Positions 1 through 7,040 of a DNA stretch of 64,000 nucleotides are shown here, in pieces. A program made the position numbers and the translations under genes. Numbering within the stretch: the first letter of the stretch is position 1; each line of letters starts with the position of its first letter. The stretch is from positions 1 through 64,000 of the forward strand of contig NZ_FXTJ01000014.1 of the NCBI RefSeq assembly GCF_900182545.1, in the 5' to 3' direction. Source of the DNA: Geodermatophilus aquaeductus (GTDB lineage Bacteria > Actinomycetota > Actinomycetes > Mycobacteriales > Geodermatophilaceae). The notes beneath the pieces are model-generated. The model was given only the letters and a program-made list of their open reading frames with translations, was not told the DNA's origin and searched no databases.

Positions 1-1
1 T

Positions 2-100
2 GCTTGGCTACACGCCTACAACCACCATCGGCCCCACACCGGCATCGGCGGCCACCCACCCATCAGCCGCTTGACCAACCTGCCCGGTCAGTACACCTAG
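2..100 (+). CDS. IS481-family transposase, C-terminal end (partial)
   Basis: The + strand is open from the left edge to a TAG at 98-100 and encodes 32 residues. The stretch WLHAYNHHRPHTGIGG followed by PPISRL and NLPGQYT is the conserved extreme C-terminus of IS481-type (rve/DDE) transposases. Only this tail is inside the window, so whether the element is intact upstream cannot be told. Its stop codon lies on top of the stop codon of the convergent Rieske gene (97-99 on the other strand), leaving no room for an element terminus between the two genes. Either the right end of the element is lost, or the insertion supplied the end of the Rieske gene. Recognition is from the motif alone. Confidence 0.8.
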   Translation, partial: AWLHAYNHHRPHTGIGGHPPISRLTNLPGQYT

Positions 101-456
101 GCCTCGACGACGACGTCGTCCCCGCGGCGCAGGGCGCGCTTGACCCGCAGCCGCAGGACCTTGGCGTAGCCGCGGACGAGCTGGGTGTAGCCCGGGGTCG
201 GCCCGTGGTAGCCGAGGAAGCCACGCGGGCCCTCGACCATGTCGCCGGTGCGGACGTCGTAGCGGGCCTGGTGCCAGGGGCAGACCAGGCAGCCGTCGGC
301 GTCGAGGGTGCCCTCGGAGAGGTCGGCCAGCTGGTGGCGGCAGCGGCGGGAGACGGCGAAGTACTCGCCGTCGCGGTTGCCGACGGCCCACCTCCCGGCC
401 CGGCCCACCGTCCCGGGGGGCAGCTGGGCGGCGGGGATGCGGTCGGTCTCGCTCAC
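97..456 (-). CDS. Rieske (2Fe-2S) domain protein
   Basis: A 119-residue protein consisting essentially of one Rieske domain. The cluster ligands are visible as C39-x-H41 and C59-P-W-H62, the usual CxH...CxxH arrangement. Stand-alone small Rieske proteins act as ferredoxin-like electron carriers or as the small subunit of oxygenase and nitrite-reductase systems; no partner oxygenase is adjacent, so the role is open. The start has a GGAGGA Shine-Dalgarno sequence just upstream (about 462-468). The C-terminus ends at a stop that coincides with the transposase stop on the other strand, so the tail may have been altered by an insertion. Confidence 0.85.
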   Translation of the reverse strand: MSETDRIPAAQLPPGTVGRAGRWAVGNRDGEYFAVSRRCRHQLADLSEGTLDADGCLVCPWHQARYDVRTGDMVEGPRGFLGYHGPTPGYTQLVRGYAKVLRLRVKRALRRGDDVVVEA

Positions 457-555
457 GGGTGGTCCTCCTCGGGCCGGATCTGGTCTGACCGGGCCCTACC
501 CGGTTGCGCCCGTCCTACCCGGCCGCTCCGCGGCGGTCCGCCTAGGGTCGGTCGC

Positions 556-2607
556 GTGCGCCGGCTGATGGGGGTCCTCGCGGTCGCGGCGGCGGTCCTG
601 CTCGCCGGCGGGGCCCCGGCGCTGGCCGAGCCGCCGTTCGACGTCCCCGAGGAGGTCACCGACCGCGCCGGTGTCCTCGGCTCCGGGGACCTCGCCGAGG
701 TGCAGCAGGCCGTCGACGACCGGCAGGCCGACGACGGCACCCAGGTCTTCGTCGTCTACGTCAGCTCCTTCGACGGCGTCCCGCAGGGCCAGTGGGCCCA
801 GGCCACCGCCGAGGCCTCGGGACTGGGCAGCACCGACGTCCTCTTCGCCGTCGCGGTGGACGACCGGCGCTACGGCTACTGGGTCGACGACGCGTTCCCG
901 CAGACGGACGCCGAGATCGAGGACTTCACCGCGCGCGACGTCGAGCCGCAGCTCGGCGCCGACGACTGGGCCGGCGCCGCGGTGGCCTTCGCCGAGGGGG
1001 TGGGCGGCGCGTCGTCCTCGGGCTCGGGGTCGGGCGCGCTGACCGCGGCGGTGGTCGGCGGGATCGCCGTCGTCGGCGGCGGCGCCTACCTGGTGTCCCG
1101 GTCGCGGCGCCGCCGGGCGGGGACGGCGCCGACGACGACCCGCCTCGAGCGGCCCGACCCGAACGCGGGCGTCCCCACCGAGGAGCTGCAGGGCCGGGCC
1201 AGCGCGGCGCTGCTCGACCTCGACGAGGCGGTGAAGACCTCCCAGCTCGACCTCGACTTCGCCCGCCTGCAGTACGGCGAGGCCGCCGTCGCGGGGTTCG
1301 CCGAGGCGCTGGCGCAGTCCCGGCAGGAGCTCACCCGCGCGTTCACGCTGCGCCAGCAGCTCGACGACGAGGTCCCGGAGGACGAGCCGACCCGGCGGGC
1401 GATGCTGGCCGAGATGCTGCAGCTGACCTCGGCCGCCGACGCCCGCCTCGACGAGCAGGCCCAGGCCTTCGACCAGCTGCGCGACCTGGAGCGCACCGCG
1501 CCGCAGGTGCTGGAGGCGCTCGGGCCGCGGATCACCGCGCTGCACGGGCGGCTGCCGCAGGACGAGGAGCGGCTGGCCCGGCTGCAGCGGCGCTACGCGG
1601 CGTCCGCGCTGGCGCCGGTGGCCGACAACGTCGGGCAGGCCCGCGCGCGGCTGGCCGCCGCCGAGCAGGAGGCCGCCGAGGCCCGCGCCGCGCTCGAGGG
1701 CGGCCGCTCCGGCGAGGCGGTGGGCGACCTGCGCGCCGCCGAGGACGCGGTGGCGCAGGTCGGCACGCTGCTCGACGCCGTCGGCCGGCTGGAGCGCGAC
1801 CTCGAGGAGGCCGCCGCCCGGGTGCCCGGCGTCCGCGCCGAGACCGAGGAGGACCTGGCCGAGGCCCGTGCGCTGGTCGCCTCCGGTGACTCCGCGGGAC
1901 TGCGGCCGCAGATCGCCCGGGCCGAGGCCGGCCTGCGCGCCGCCGAGGAGTCGATGGCCCCGCAGGGCGGTGCGCTGCCCGACCCGCTCACCGCGCTGCG
2001 CCGCCTGGAGGAGGCCGACCTGGCGCTCGAGCAGGCGCTCGGCGTCGCCCGGGACGCGCAGACCCGGGCCCGCCGGGCGGCGTCGGCGCTGGACCAGACG
2101 CTGCTGCGCGCCCGGTCGGCGGTGGCCGCCGCGGCCGACTTCGTCGCCACCCGCCGCGGCGCCGTCGGCCCGGAGGCGCGCACCCGGCTCGCCGAGGCGC
2201 AGCGCCACCTCGACACCGCGGTCGGTGTCGGGCGCACCGACCCGGAGAGCGCACTGCGCGAGGCGCAGCTGGCCGACCAGCTCGCCCAGTCGGCGCTGCA
2301 GCTGGCGCAGTCCGACGTCGCGACCTGGTCGTCCGGCTACGGGGGCGGGTACGGCGGGGGCGGGTACGGCGGCGGCGGGTACGGCGGCGGCTACGGGGGT
2401 GGGCGCGGCGGCGTCGACCTGGGCAGCCTGGTGCTCGGCGGCATCCTGGCCGGCGGCTTCGGCGGGGGCCGCGGCGCCGGCTACGGCGGCGGTGGTCTCG
2501 GGGGCGGTCTCGGCGGCGGGTTCGGTGGCGGTGGTGGCGGGCGACCGCGCGGGAGCAGCTTCGGCGGCTCGCGCAGCCGCGGCCGGTCCGGCGGCGGTCG
2601 CTTCTAA
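556..2607 (+). CDS. TPM-domain membrane protein with coiled coil and Gly/Tyr-rich tail
   Basis: 683 residues from a GTG; the reading frame stays open upstream to position 4, but a signal peptide begins here, so this start is preferred (ATG at 568 is an alternative). Layout: signal peptide about 1-24 ending ALA, a TPM domain (formerly DUF477) about 25-150 outside the membrane, one membrane segment about 160-180 followed by RSRRRR, then some 400 residues rich in Ala, Glu, Arg and Leu that look like a long cytoplasmic coiled coil, and a final 100 residues of GYGGG-type repeats. This matches actinobacterial TPM-domain proteins, whose role is not well defined; TPM proteins elsewhere are linked to photosystem repair and membrane proteostasis. 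The opposite strand carries a very long shadow frame. Confidence 0.85.
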   Translation: MRRLMGVLAVAAAVLLAGGAPALAEPPFDVPEEVTDRAGVLGSGDLAEVQQAVDDRQADDGTQVFVVYVSSFDGVPQGQWAQATAEASGLGSTDVLFAVAVDDRRYGYWVDDAFPQTDAEIEDFTARDVEPQLGADDWAGAAVAFAEGVGGASSSGSGSGALTAAVVGGIAVVGGGAYLVSRSRRRRAGTAPTTTRLERPDPNAGVPTEELQGRASAALLDLDEAVKTSQLDLDFARLQYGEAAVAGFAEALAQSRQELTRAFTLRQQLDDEVPEDEPTRRAMLAEMLQLTSAADARLDEQAQAFDQLRDLERTAPQVLEALGPRITALHGRLPQDEERLARLQRRYAASALAPVADNVGQARARLAAAEQEAAEARAALEGGRSGEAVGDLRAAEDAVAQVGTLLDAVGRLERDLEEAAARVPGVRAETEEDLAEARALVASGDSAGLRPQIARAEAGLRAAEESMAPQGGALPDPLTALRRLEEADLALEQALGVARDAQTRARRAASALDQTLLRARSAVAAAADFVATRRGAVGPEARTRLAEAQRHLDTAVGVGRTDPESALREAQLADQLAQSALQLAQSDVATWSSGYGGGYGGGGYGGGGYGGGYGGGRGGVDLGSLVLGGILAGGFGGGRGAGYGGGGLGGGLGGGFGGGGGGRPRGSSFGGSRSRGRSGGGRF

Positions 2608-2713
2608 CCCGTTCGGGTGCACATCCGCGGAAGTGCACGGCCCGTCCCGCGGAGGGCTGGGAACTGTCGGCCCGCGGTGGGACGGTGCCCTCCCCGACAC
2701 CCGAGGAGGAGCC

Positions 2714-3475
2714 ATGCCCACCCGGAACACCCCCTGGCCCGACGGCACGCCCTGCTGGATCGACTACGGCGCCGCCGACCCCGCGGCGGCGAAGTCCTTC
2801 TACGGCTCGCTGCTCGGCTGGGACTGGACGGAGGACTCACCCGAGTACGGCGGCTACGTCAACGCGCTCAAGGACGGGCGCCAGGCCGCCGGTCTCGGCC
2901 CGCTGACCAACCCGGGCGACTCCCCGGCCTGGACGACGTACTTCGCCGCGAGCGACGCCGCGGCCACCTGCGAGCGCATCCGCGCGGCCGGCGGCACCGT
3001 CGTCGTCGAGCCGATGGAGGTCGGGCCGATGGGCACGATGGTCATCGCCCTGGACCCGCAGGGGAACGGGTTCGGCCTGTGGCAGGCCGGCACGCACACC
3101 GGCGTGGAGATCCACAACGAGCCGGGGTCGCTGGCCTGGAACGAGGCCGCCGTCGACGACCCCGCCGCCGCGCAGGCGTTCTACGCCGCGGTGTTCGGCT
3201 TCCGCTTCGACGAGCTCGACGGCATGGGCGGCTACGCCACCTTCGCCACCGGCGAGCGCCCCCTCGGCGGTCTCGGCGGGATCGTCCCCGGCGCGCCCAA
3301 GGGCTGGTCGACCTGCTTCTCCGTCGCCTCCACCGACGACGCGGTGGCCGCGGTCGAGGCCGCGGGCGGCAAGGTCACGATGGCGCCGGAGAACACCGAG
3401 TTCGGCCGCTTCGCCGTCGTCGCCGACCCGTGGGGCGCCGGCTTCTCGGTCATGCAGGAGCTTCCCGCGGCCTGA
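2714..3475 (+). CDS. VOC (glyoxalase/bleomycin-resistance fold) protein with two domains
   Basis: 253 residues. It contains two tandem VOC modules, about residues 8-120 and 130-250, each with the opening pattern (CWIDYGAADPAAAKSFY; LAWNEAAVDDPAAAQAFY) and a closing DP.G..F. segment (ALDPQGNGFGLWQ; VADPWGAGFSVMQ). Such double-domain proteins resemble the Streptomyces hydroxylase/27-kDa antigen Cfp30B type; metal-binding residues are not all obvious, so substrate and even catalysis are unknown. The start is fixed by GAGGAGG at about 2703-2709. It stands alone and converges on the flavin oxidoreductase gene, with a strong hairpin between them. Confidence 0.85.
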   Translation: MPTRNTPWPDGTPCWIDYGAADPAAAKSFYGSLLGWDWTEDSPEYGGYVNALKDGRQAAGLGPLTNPGDSPAWTTYFAASDAAATCERIRAAGGTVVVEPMEVGPMGTMVIALDPQGNGFGLWQAGTHTGVEIHNEPGSLAWNEAAVDDPAAAQAFYAAVFGFRFDELDGMGGYATFATGERPLGGLGGIVPGAPKGWSTCFSVASTDDAVAAVEAAGGKVTMAPENTEFGRFAVVADPWGAGFSVMQELPAA

Positions 3476-3480
3476 GCCGG

Positions 3481-3519
3481 GAGCCGGGCCGGCGCGGACG
3501 GGGCGCGCCGGCCCGGCTC
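3481..3519. terminator. bidirectional terminator hairpin
   Basis: Perfect 15-bp inverted repeat (GAGCCGGGCCGGCGC, 3481-3495, with its complement at 3505-3519, 9-nt loop) between two convergent genes, touching the stop codon of the minus-strand gene. It has no U tract, as is usual in GC-rich actinobacteria. Confidence 0.7.
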
Positions 3520-3940
3520 AGGCCCGGACCTCGCCGTAGGTGTGCTCGGGGGTGAACCGGACGACCAGCCGCCGGTCGGCCACCATCGCCCTGCGGTAGT
3601 CGTCCCAGTCCTCGTGCTCGCCGGAGACGCCCCGGTAGTACGTGACGAGCTCCTCGACCGTGGCGTCGTGCGGGTCGGCGGCGACCGGGGTGAGCGCGGC
3701 GGTGCCCTCCACGGCCACCCACGACCAGAAGTCGCGCGACGCCACGTGCAGGGTGACCCGGGGGTCGCGCTGCAGGTTGCGGGTCTTGGCCCGGTCGGCG
3801 GTCACCGAGACGCGGAACAGCCGCTGCTGCGGGTCGTAGGCGTAGCCGACGTTGGACAGCTGCGGCCGGCCGTCGCGCTTGAGGGTGGTCAGCACGCCGA
3901 AGCGGTGCTCGGCGACGAAGGCGAGGTGACGCTCGTTCAC
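3518..3940 (-). CDS. PPOX-class flavin/F420-dependent oxidoreductase
   Basis: 140 residues from a GTG. The split-barrel fold is recognisable from the N-terminal FGVLTTLKRDGRPQLSNVGYAYD strand pair, the R(T)RNLQRDPRVTLHV segment and the acidic DP..A..ELV helix, as in Rv1155/Rv2074-type enzymes of the pyridoxamine-phosphate-oxidase-like family. Actinobacterial members usually bind F420 or FMN and reduce quinones, biliverdin or other small electrophiles; the cofactor here is not decided by sequence reading alone. Its GTG overlaps the stop of the upstream pirin gene by 4 nt (3937-3940), so the two are translationally coupled and probably share a role in small-molecule oxidation or detoxification. 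Confidence 0.85.
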   Translation of the reverse strand: MNERHLAFVAEHRFGVLTTLKRDGRPQLSNVGYAYDPQQRLFRVSVTADRAKTRNLQRDPRVTLHVASRDFWSWVAVEGTAALTPVAADPHDATVEELVTYYRGVSGEHEDWDDYRRAMVADRRLVVRFTPEHTYGEVRA

Positions 3941-4908
3941 CGGACCCGCCCGCGCGCCTTGAGCGGCACCGGCGGCAGCGCCGGCGCGAGCTGCCGCTGG
4001 TCCTCGGAGAAGCCCGCGACGACGCCGAACCGCGCGTCGCCGTCGTTCCACCGCTCGGCGTACTCGGTGACCTCCTCACCGGAGCGGCCGACGAAGTTCC
4101 ACCACATGACCAGCCGCTCCTCGAACGGCTCACCGCCGAGCAGCAGCAGCTTCGTGGGCGCCTCGGTCCGGATCCGCACCGACCGGCGGCCGGTCCCCAG
4201 GTAGACCATCGCCCCGTGGGCCAGCGGCGCGCCCTCGACGTCGGCCCCGCCCGAGGCACCGAGCAGCGCGTGCTCGAAGTCCGGCTCCAGTGGCACCTCG
4301 ACGTCGGCCCCGGCGGCCAGGTCGAGGTCGACGCCGACGATCGGCGTGTGCGCGGTCCCCGGCGAGACCGCGCCGCCGAACCCGCCCATCAGCACCGTCG
4401 CGGTGAGCCCGTCGGAGCTGAAGCCGGGCAGGGTCGTGTGGTGCTCGAAGGCCGGCGCGGTGTCGCGCGCGGCGTCGGGCAGGGCCACCCAGAGCTGCGC
4501 GCCGTGCAGGAACCGCGGGTGCGGCACCGGCGACTGCTCGGAGTGCGAGATCCCGTGCCCGGCGGTCATCAGCGCGAGCTGGCCGGGGCCGAAGGTGACG
4601 TCGCTGCCGAGGGAGTCGCGGTGGTGCACGCTGCCCTGCAGCAGCCAGGAGACCGTCTGCAACCCGGTGTGCGGATGCGGCGTCACCTGCATCCCGGACG
4701 TCGCGGCGACGTCGTCGGGACCGTAGTGGTCCACGAACGCCCAGGCGCCGACCATCCGGCGGCCGAGGGTCGGCAGCAGCCGTCGGACCTGCGTCCCCTC
4801 GCCCAGCGTCACCTCCTTGGCCGGCAGCAGGTCGAGCGCGGGGCCGGCGGCCGTGTCGTCGAGGCCGCCGATCTCCCGGGCGGACGGGCGGCGGTCGTCG
4901 GTGCTCAT
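3937..4908 (-). CDS. Pirin family protein (cupin fold), copy 1
   Basis: 323 residues, the usual pirin length. The N-terminal cupin carries the metal-binding set typical of pirins (HPHTGLQTVSWLLQG, H..S, then HSEQSPVP with the E of the HSE motif), and a second cupin follows (PLEPDFEHALL...). Pirins bind Fe and several have quercetinase activity or act as redox-dependent regulators; which applies here is unknown. The start ATG at 4906-4908 was preferred over longer in-frame extensions because those run into the neighbouring gene. It is coupled to the PPOX gene downstream. A second, divergent pirin lies 1 kb away (5931-6926). Confidence 0.85.
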   Translation of the reverse strand: MSTDDRRPSAREIGGLDDTAAGPALDLLPAKEVTLGEGTQVRRLLPTLGRRMVGAWAFVDHYGPDDVAATSGMQVTPHPHTGLQTVSWLLQGSVHHRDSLGSDVTFGPGQLALMTAGHGISHSEQSPVPHPRFLHGAQLWVALPDAARDTAPAFEHHTTLPGFSSDGLTATVLMGGFGGAVSPGTAHTPIVGVDLDLAAGADVEVPLEPDFEHALLGASGGADVEGAPLAHGAMVYLGTGRRSVRIRTEAPTKLLLLGGEPFEERLVMWWNFVGRSGEEVTEYAERWNDGDARFGVVAGFSEDQRQLAPALPPVPLKARGRVR

Positions 4909-4936
4909 GGCGCAGGCCTCCGGACGGTGGGTCGTG

Positions 4937-5848
4937 TCATCGGGACTCGGGAGCGGTCGGGCTGCGCAGCGCGTCGAGGTCCCAACCGGCACGGCGGGCA
5001 CCGGCGGCGTACGCGCTCTCCAGGAAGTCCAGGACGGTGGCCCGCGGGTCCGCCGCGGTCCGGGCGTCCTCGTAGGTGAGCAGCGCCAGGTGGGCACCGC
5101 GGCTGTCGACCCAGCGGGCCGCGGCCGGGCGCAGCGGCTCCTCGGTCAGCCCCGGCGGTTCGGGGGCGGTGTAGGAGTAGAAGGCCGGTTCAGGGACGGT
5201 GTCGTCCCCGAACCAGAAGCCGGCGCTGATCACCTCGTGCGAGTAGGCCTCGCGGGTGATCGGGTCGACGGTGTCCGGCTGCGACACCCGGCGATCGGAG
5301 AAGCGGGTGACGGCCAGGTCGAAGGTGTGCCAGAAGTGGTGCACCGGGCTGGTCTTGGCGTAGCTGCGCCCGGCGAACTCCTCGAGCACCTGCGCCACCT
5401 GCCCCAGGACCACCCAGTAGCGGGTGACCCAGGCGCGGTCGTAGGCGGCGTGGTGCTCGTCCTCGGCGAAGGGCGTGCGGTCGGGCAGGTCGAACGGGAC
5501 GGGCACCTCGAGGGTGTCCGGCAGGCCGAGTGAGGCCAGGGTGCCGAGCAGCTGCCGGTGGAAGGCCGCCACGCTCAGCCCGGGCAGCGGGAACGACGCC
5601 CGCCGGCCGTCGGCCACGGCGATCTCGAGCCGGTGGTCGACGAGGTCGAGGTCGACGGCGAAGACGGGGTCCAGGCCCATCGGCCGGGTGGTCAGCCCGC
5701 GGCCGGTGAGGTGCATCGGGACGTGCCACCAGTGGTTGCGCGCCGGTGCGTTGGCCAGCCGCACCTTGCCCACGATCTGGACGAACCGGTGCAGCGTGTC
5801 CTTCGTGTCGGCCCACTCGGCCAGCGGGATGGGCGGGAAGACGGACAC
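4937..5848 (-). CDS. DUF5996 family protein
   Basis: 303 residues. The protein resembles the DUF5996 family: it opens with FPPIPLAEWADTKDTLHRF..IVGK, and has HWWHVPMHLTGRGLTTRPM, then SPVHHFWHTFDLAVTRFSDRR and a late EVISAGFWFGDD segment. The family is widespread in soil bacteria and has no known function that I can name. The many conserved His/Trp residues suggest a small-molecule or metal site (inference). GTG at 5848 is preferred over the upstream ATG at 5890 because GGAGGAGC sits just before it. It lies between the two pirin genes on the same strand, separated from each by short gaps. Confidence 0.75.
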   Translation of the reverse strand: MSVFPPIPLAEWADTKDTLHRFVQIVGKVRLANAPARNHWWHVPMHLTGRGLTTRPMGLDPVFAVDLDLVDHRLEIAVADGRRASFPLPGLSVAAFHRQLLGTLASLGLPDTLEVPVPFDLPDRTPFAEDEHHAAYDRAWVTRYWVVLGQVAQVLEEFAGRSYAKTSPVHHFWHTFDLAVTRFSDRRVSQPDTVDPITREAYSHEVISAGFWFGDDTVPEPAFYSYTAPEPPGLTEEPLRPAAARWVDSRGAHLALLTYEDARTAADPRATVLDFLESAYAAGARRAGWDLDALRSPTAPESR

Positions 5849-5889
5849 GGGAGCTCCTCCGTCGCGGATCCGGTCGCGGTCAGCATGCA

Positions 5890-5925
5890 ACCCCCGGCGG
5901 CGGCGCGGAAGCCACCGCCGGGGGT
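5890..5925 (-). terminator. terminator hairpin after the second pirin
   Basis: 11-bp perfect inverted repeat (ACCCCCGGCGG / CCGCCGGGGGT) immediately downstream of the pirin stop at 5931, before the next minus-strand gene. Confidence 0.55.
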
Positions 5926-5930
5926 CGCGC

Positions 5931-6926
5931 TCACTGTCCGGTCTCGCCGCGCACCGCGCCGTGCGGGGTGTCGCCGTACGCGGCGGGGATGCTGCCCAGC
6001 CGCCCGGCCTGGAAGTCGGTGAAGGCGTCGAGCACCTCCTGCCGGGTGTTCATGACGAACGGCCCGTACATGGCGATCGGCTCACGGATCGGGAGGCCGC
6101 CGAGGACGACGACGTCGAGGGCCGGCGTCCGCGACTCCTGGCGCACCGCGCCGCGCACCGTCACGGTGTCGCCGGGGCCGAGGACCGCCAGTTGCCCGGT
6201 GCGCACCGGCGCGCCGTCGATGCCGACCGAGCCGGCGCCGGAGAGGACGTAGACCAGCGCGTTGAACGACGGGTCCCACGGCAGGTCGAGCGTCGCACCG
6301 GGGGAGACGGTGGCGTGCACCATCGCCATCGGCGTGTAGGTCGAGCCCGGACCGCGGTGCCCGGCGACGTCGCCGGCGATCACGCGGAGGAACGCCCCGG
6401 CGTCGGGGCTGGCCAGCAGCACCGAGCGGTCGGCGCGCAGGTCCTGGTAGCGCGGCGGCACCCACTTCTGCGCCTGCGGCAGGTTGACCCACAGCTGCAG
6501 GCCGTGGAAGAGCCCGCCGCTGACCACCAGGTGCTCCGGCGGCCGCTCGATGTGCAGCACGCCGCCGCCGGCGGTCATCCACTGCGTGTCGCCGTCGCTG
6601 ATCGTGCCGCCGCCACCGTGGGAGTCGGCGTGCTGGAACGTGCCGTCGATGATGTAGGTGACGGTCTCGAAGCCCCGGTGCGGGTGCCACGAGGTGCCCT
6701 TGGGCTCACCGGGCGCGTACTCGACCTCGCCCATCTGGTCCATGTGCAGGAACGGGTCGAGGTCGCGCAGGTCGACGCCGGCGAAGGCGCGGCGGACCGG
6801 GAAGCCCTCGCCCTCGAAGCCCGAGGGCGCGGTGGTGACCGAGCGGGTGCGGCGGCGGACGGTCCCGGGCGCCGGCAGCGGCACACGGGCCAGCGCGGTG
6901 GTGTCCTCGACGGTGACGGCGGGCAT
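5931..6926 (-). CDS. Pirin family protein, copy 2
   Basis: 331 residues. A canonical pirin: DPFLHMDQMG, then HPHRGFETVTYIIDG with the two His metal ligands, MTAGGGVLHIE in place of the usual HSE box, LQLWVNLP, and a C-terminal cupin ending in GPFVMNT...EI-type helix (GPFVMNTRQEVLDAFTDFQ). This sub-group resembles bacterial YhhW/YhaK-like quercetin dioxygenases more than copy 1 does. ATG at 6926 has a GGGAGG Shine-Dalgarno sequence (6932-6938). A perfect inverted repeat GTTGAG-CT-CTCAAC lies at 6941-6954, right in the promoter/leader, and looks like a MarR-type operator, so expression is probably inducible by a small aromatic compound. Confidence 0.9.
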   Translation of the reverse strand: MPAVTVEDTTALARVPLPAPGTVRRRTRSVTTAPSGFEGEGFPVRRAFAGVDLRDLDPFLHMDQMGEVEYAPGEPKGTSWHPHRGFETVTYIIDGTFQHADSHGGGGTISDGDTQWMTAGGGVLHIERPPEHLVVSGGLFHGLQLWVNLPQAQKWVPPRYQDLRADRSVLLASPDAGAFLRVIAGDVAGHRGPGSTYTPMAMVHATVSPGATLDLPWDPSFNALVYVLSGAGSVGIDGAPVRTGQLAVLGPGDTVTVRGAVRQESRTPALDVVVLGGLPIREPIAMYGPFVMNTRQEVLDAFTDFQAGRLGSIPAAYGDTPHGAVRGETGQ

Positions 6927-6940
6927 GGCCGGCCTCCCTT

Positions 6941-6954
6941 GTTGAGCTCTCAAC
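6941..6954. promoter_or_regulatory. inverted repeat, probable MarR-type operator
   Basis: GTTGAG-CT-CTCAAC, 6-bp perfect arms with a 2-nt spacer, 15 nt upstream of the pirin start. TTGA...TCAA palindromes of this size are typical MarR-family sites. No MarR gene is in the window. Confidence 0.5.
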
Positions 6955-7004
6955 CAGTGGTGACCGTAGCACCGCGGGAGCCCGTCCTGTTCCCGTTCGA
7001 CCCC

Positions 7005-7034
7005 GGGCGGCAGAAATGGCCATTTCTGCCGCCC
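7005..7034. repeat. 30-bp perfect palindrome
   Basis: GGGCGGCAGAAATGG is followed directly by its exact reverse complement, with no loop. It starts 7 nt after the stop of the MurE-like gene (7041) and ends upstream of the pirin promoter. The A+T-rich centre (AGAAATGGCCATTTCT) is conspicuous in this GC-rich sequence. It may be a terminator for the MurE-like gene or a dispersed palindromic (REP-like) element; a single copy is seen in this window. Confidence 0.7.
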
Positions 7035-7040
7035 AGCGGG

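Noticed and set aside
496-2748. 750-residue open frame on the minus strand opposite the TPM-domain gene
   Set aside because: Shadow frame of GC-rich DNA; composition is repetitive Gly/Arg/Ala/Leu with no domain, while the opposite strand has a signal peptide and TPM domain.
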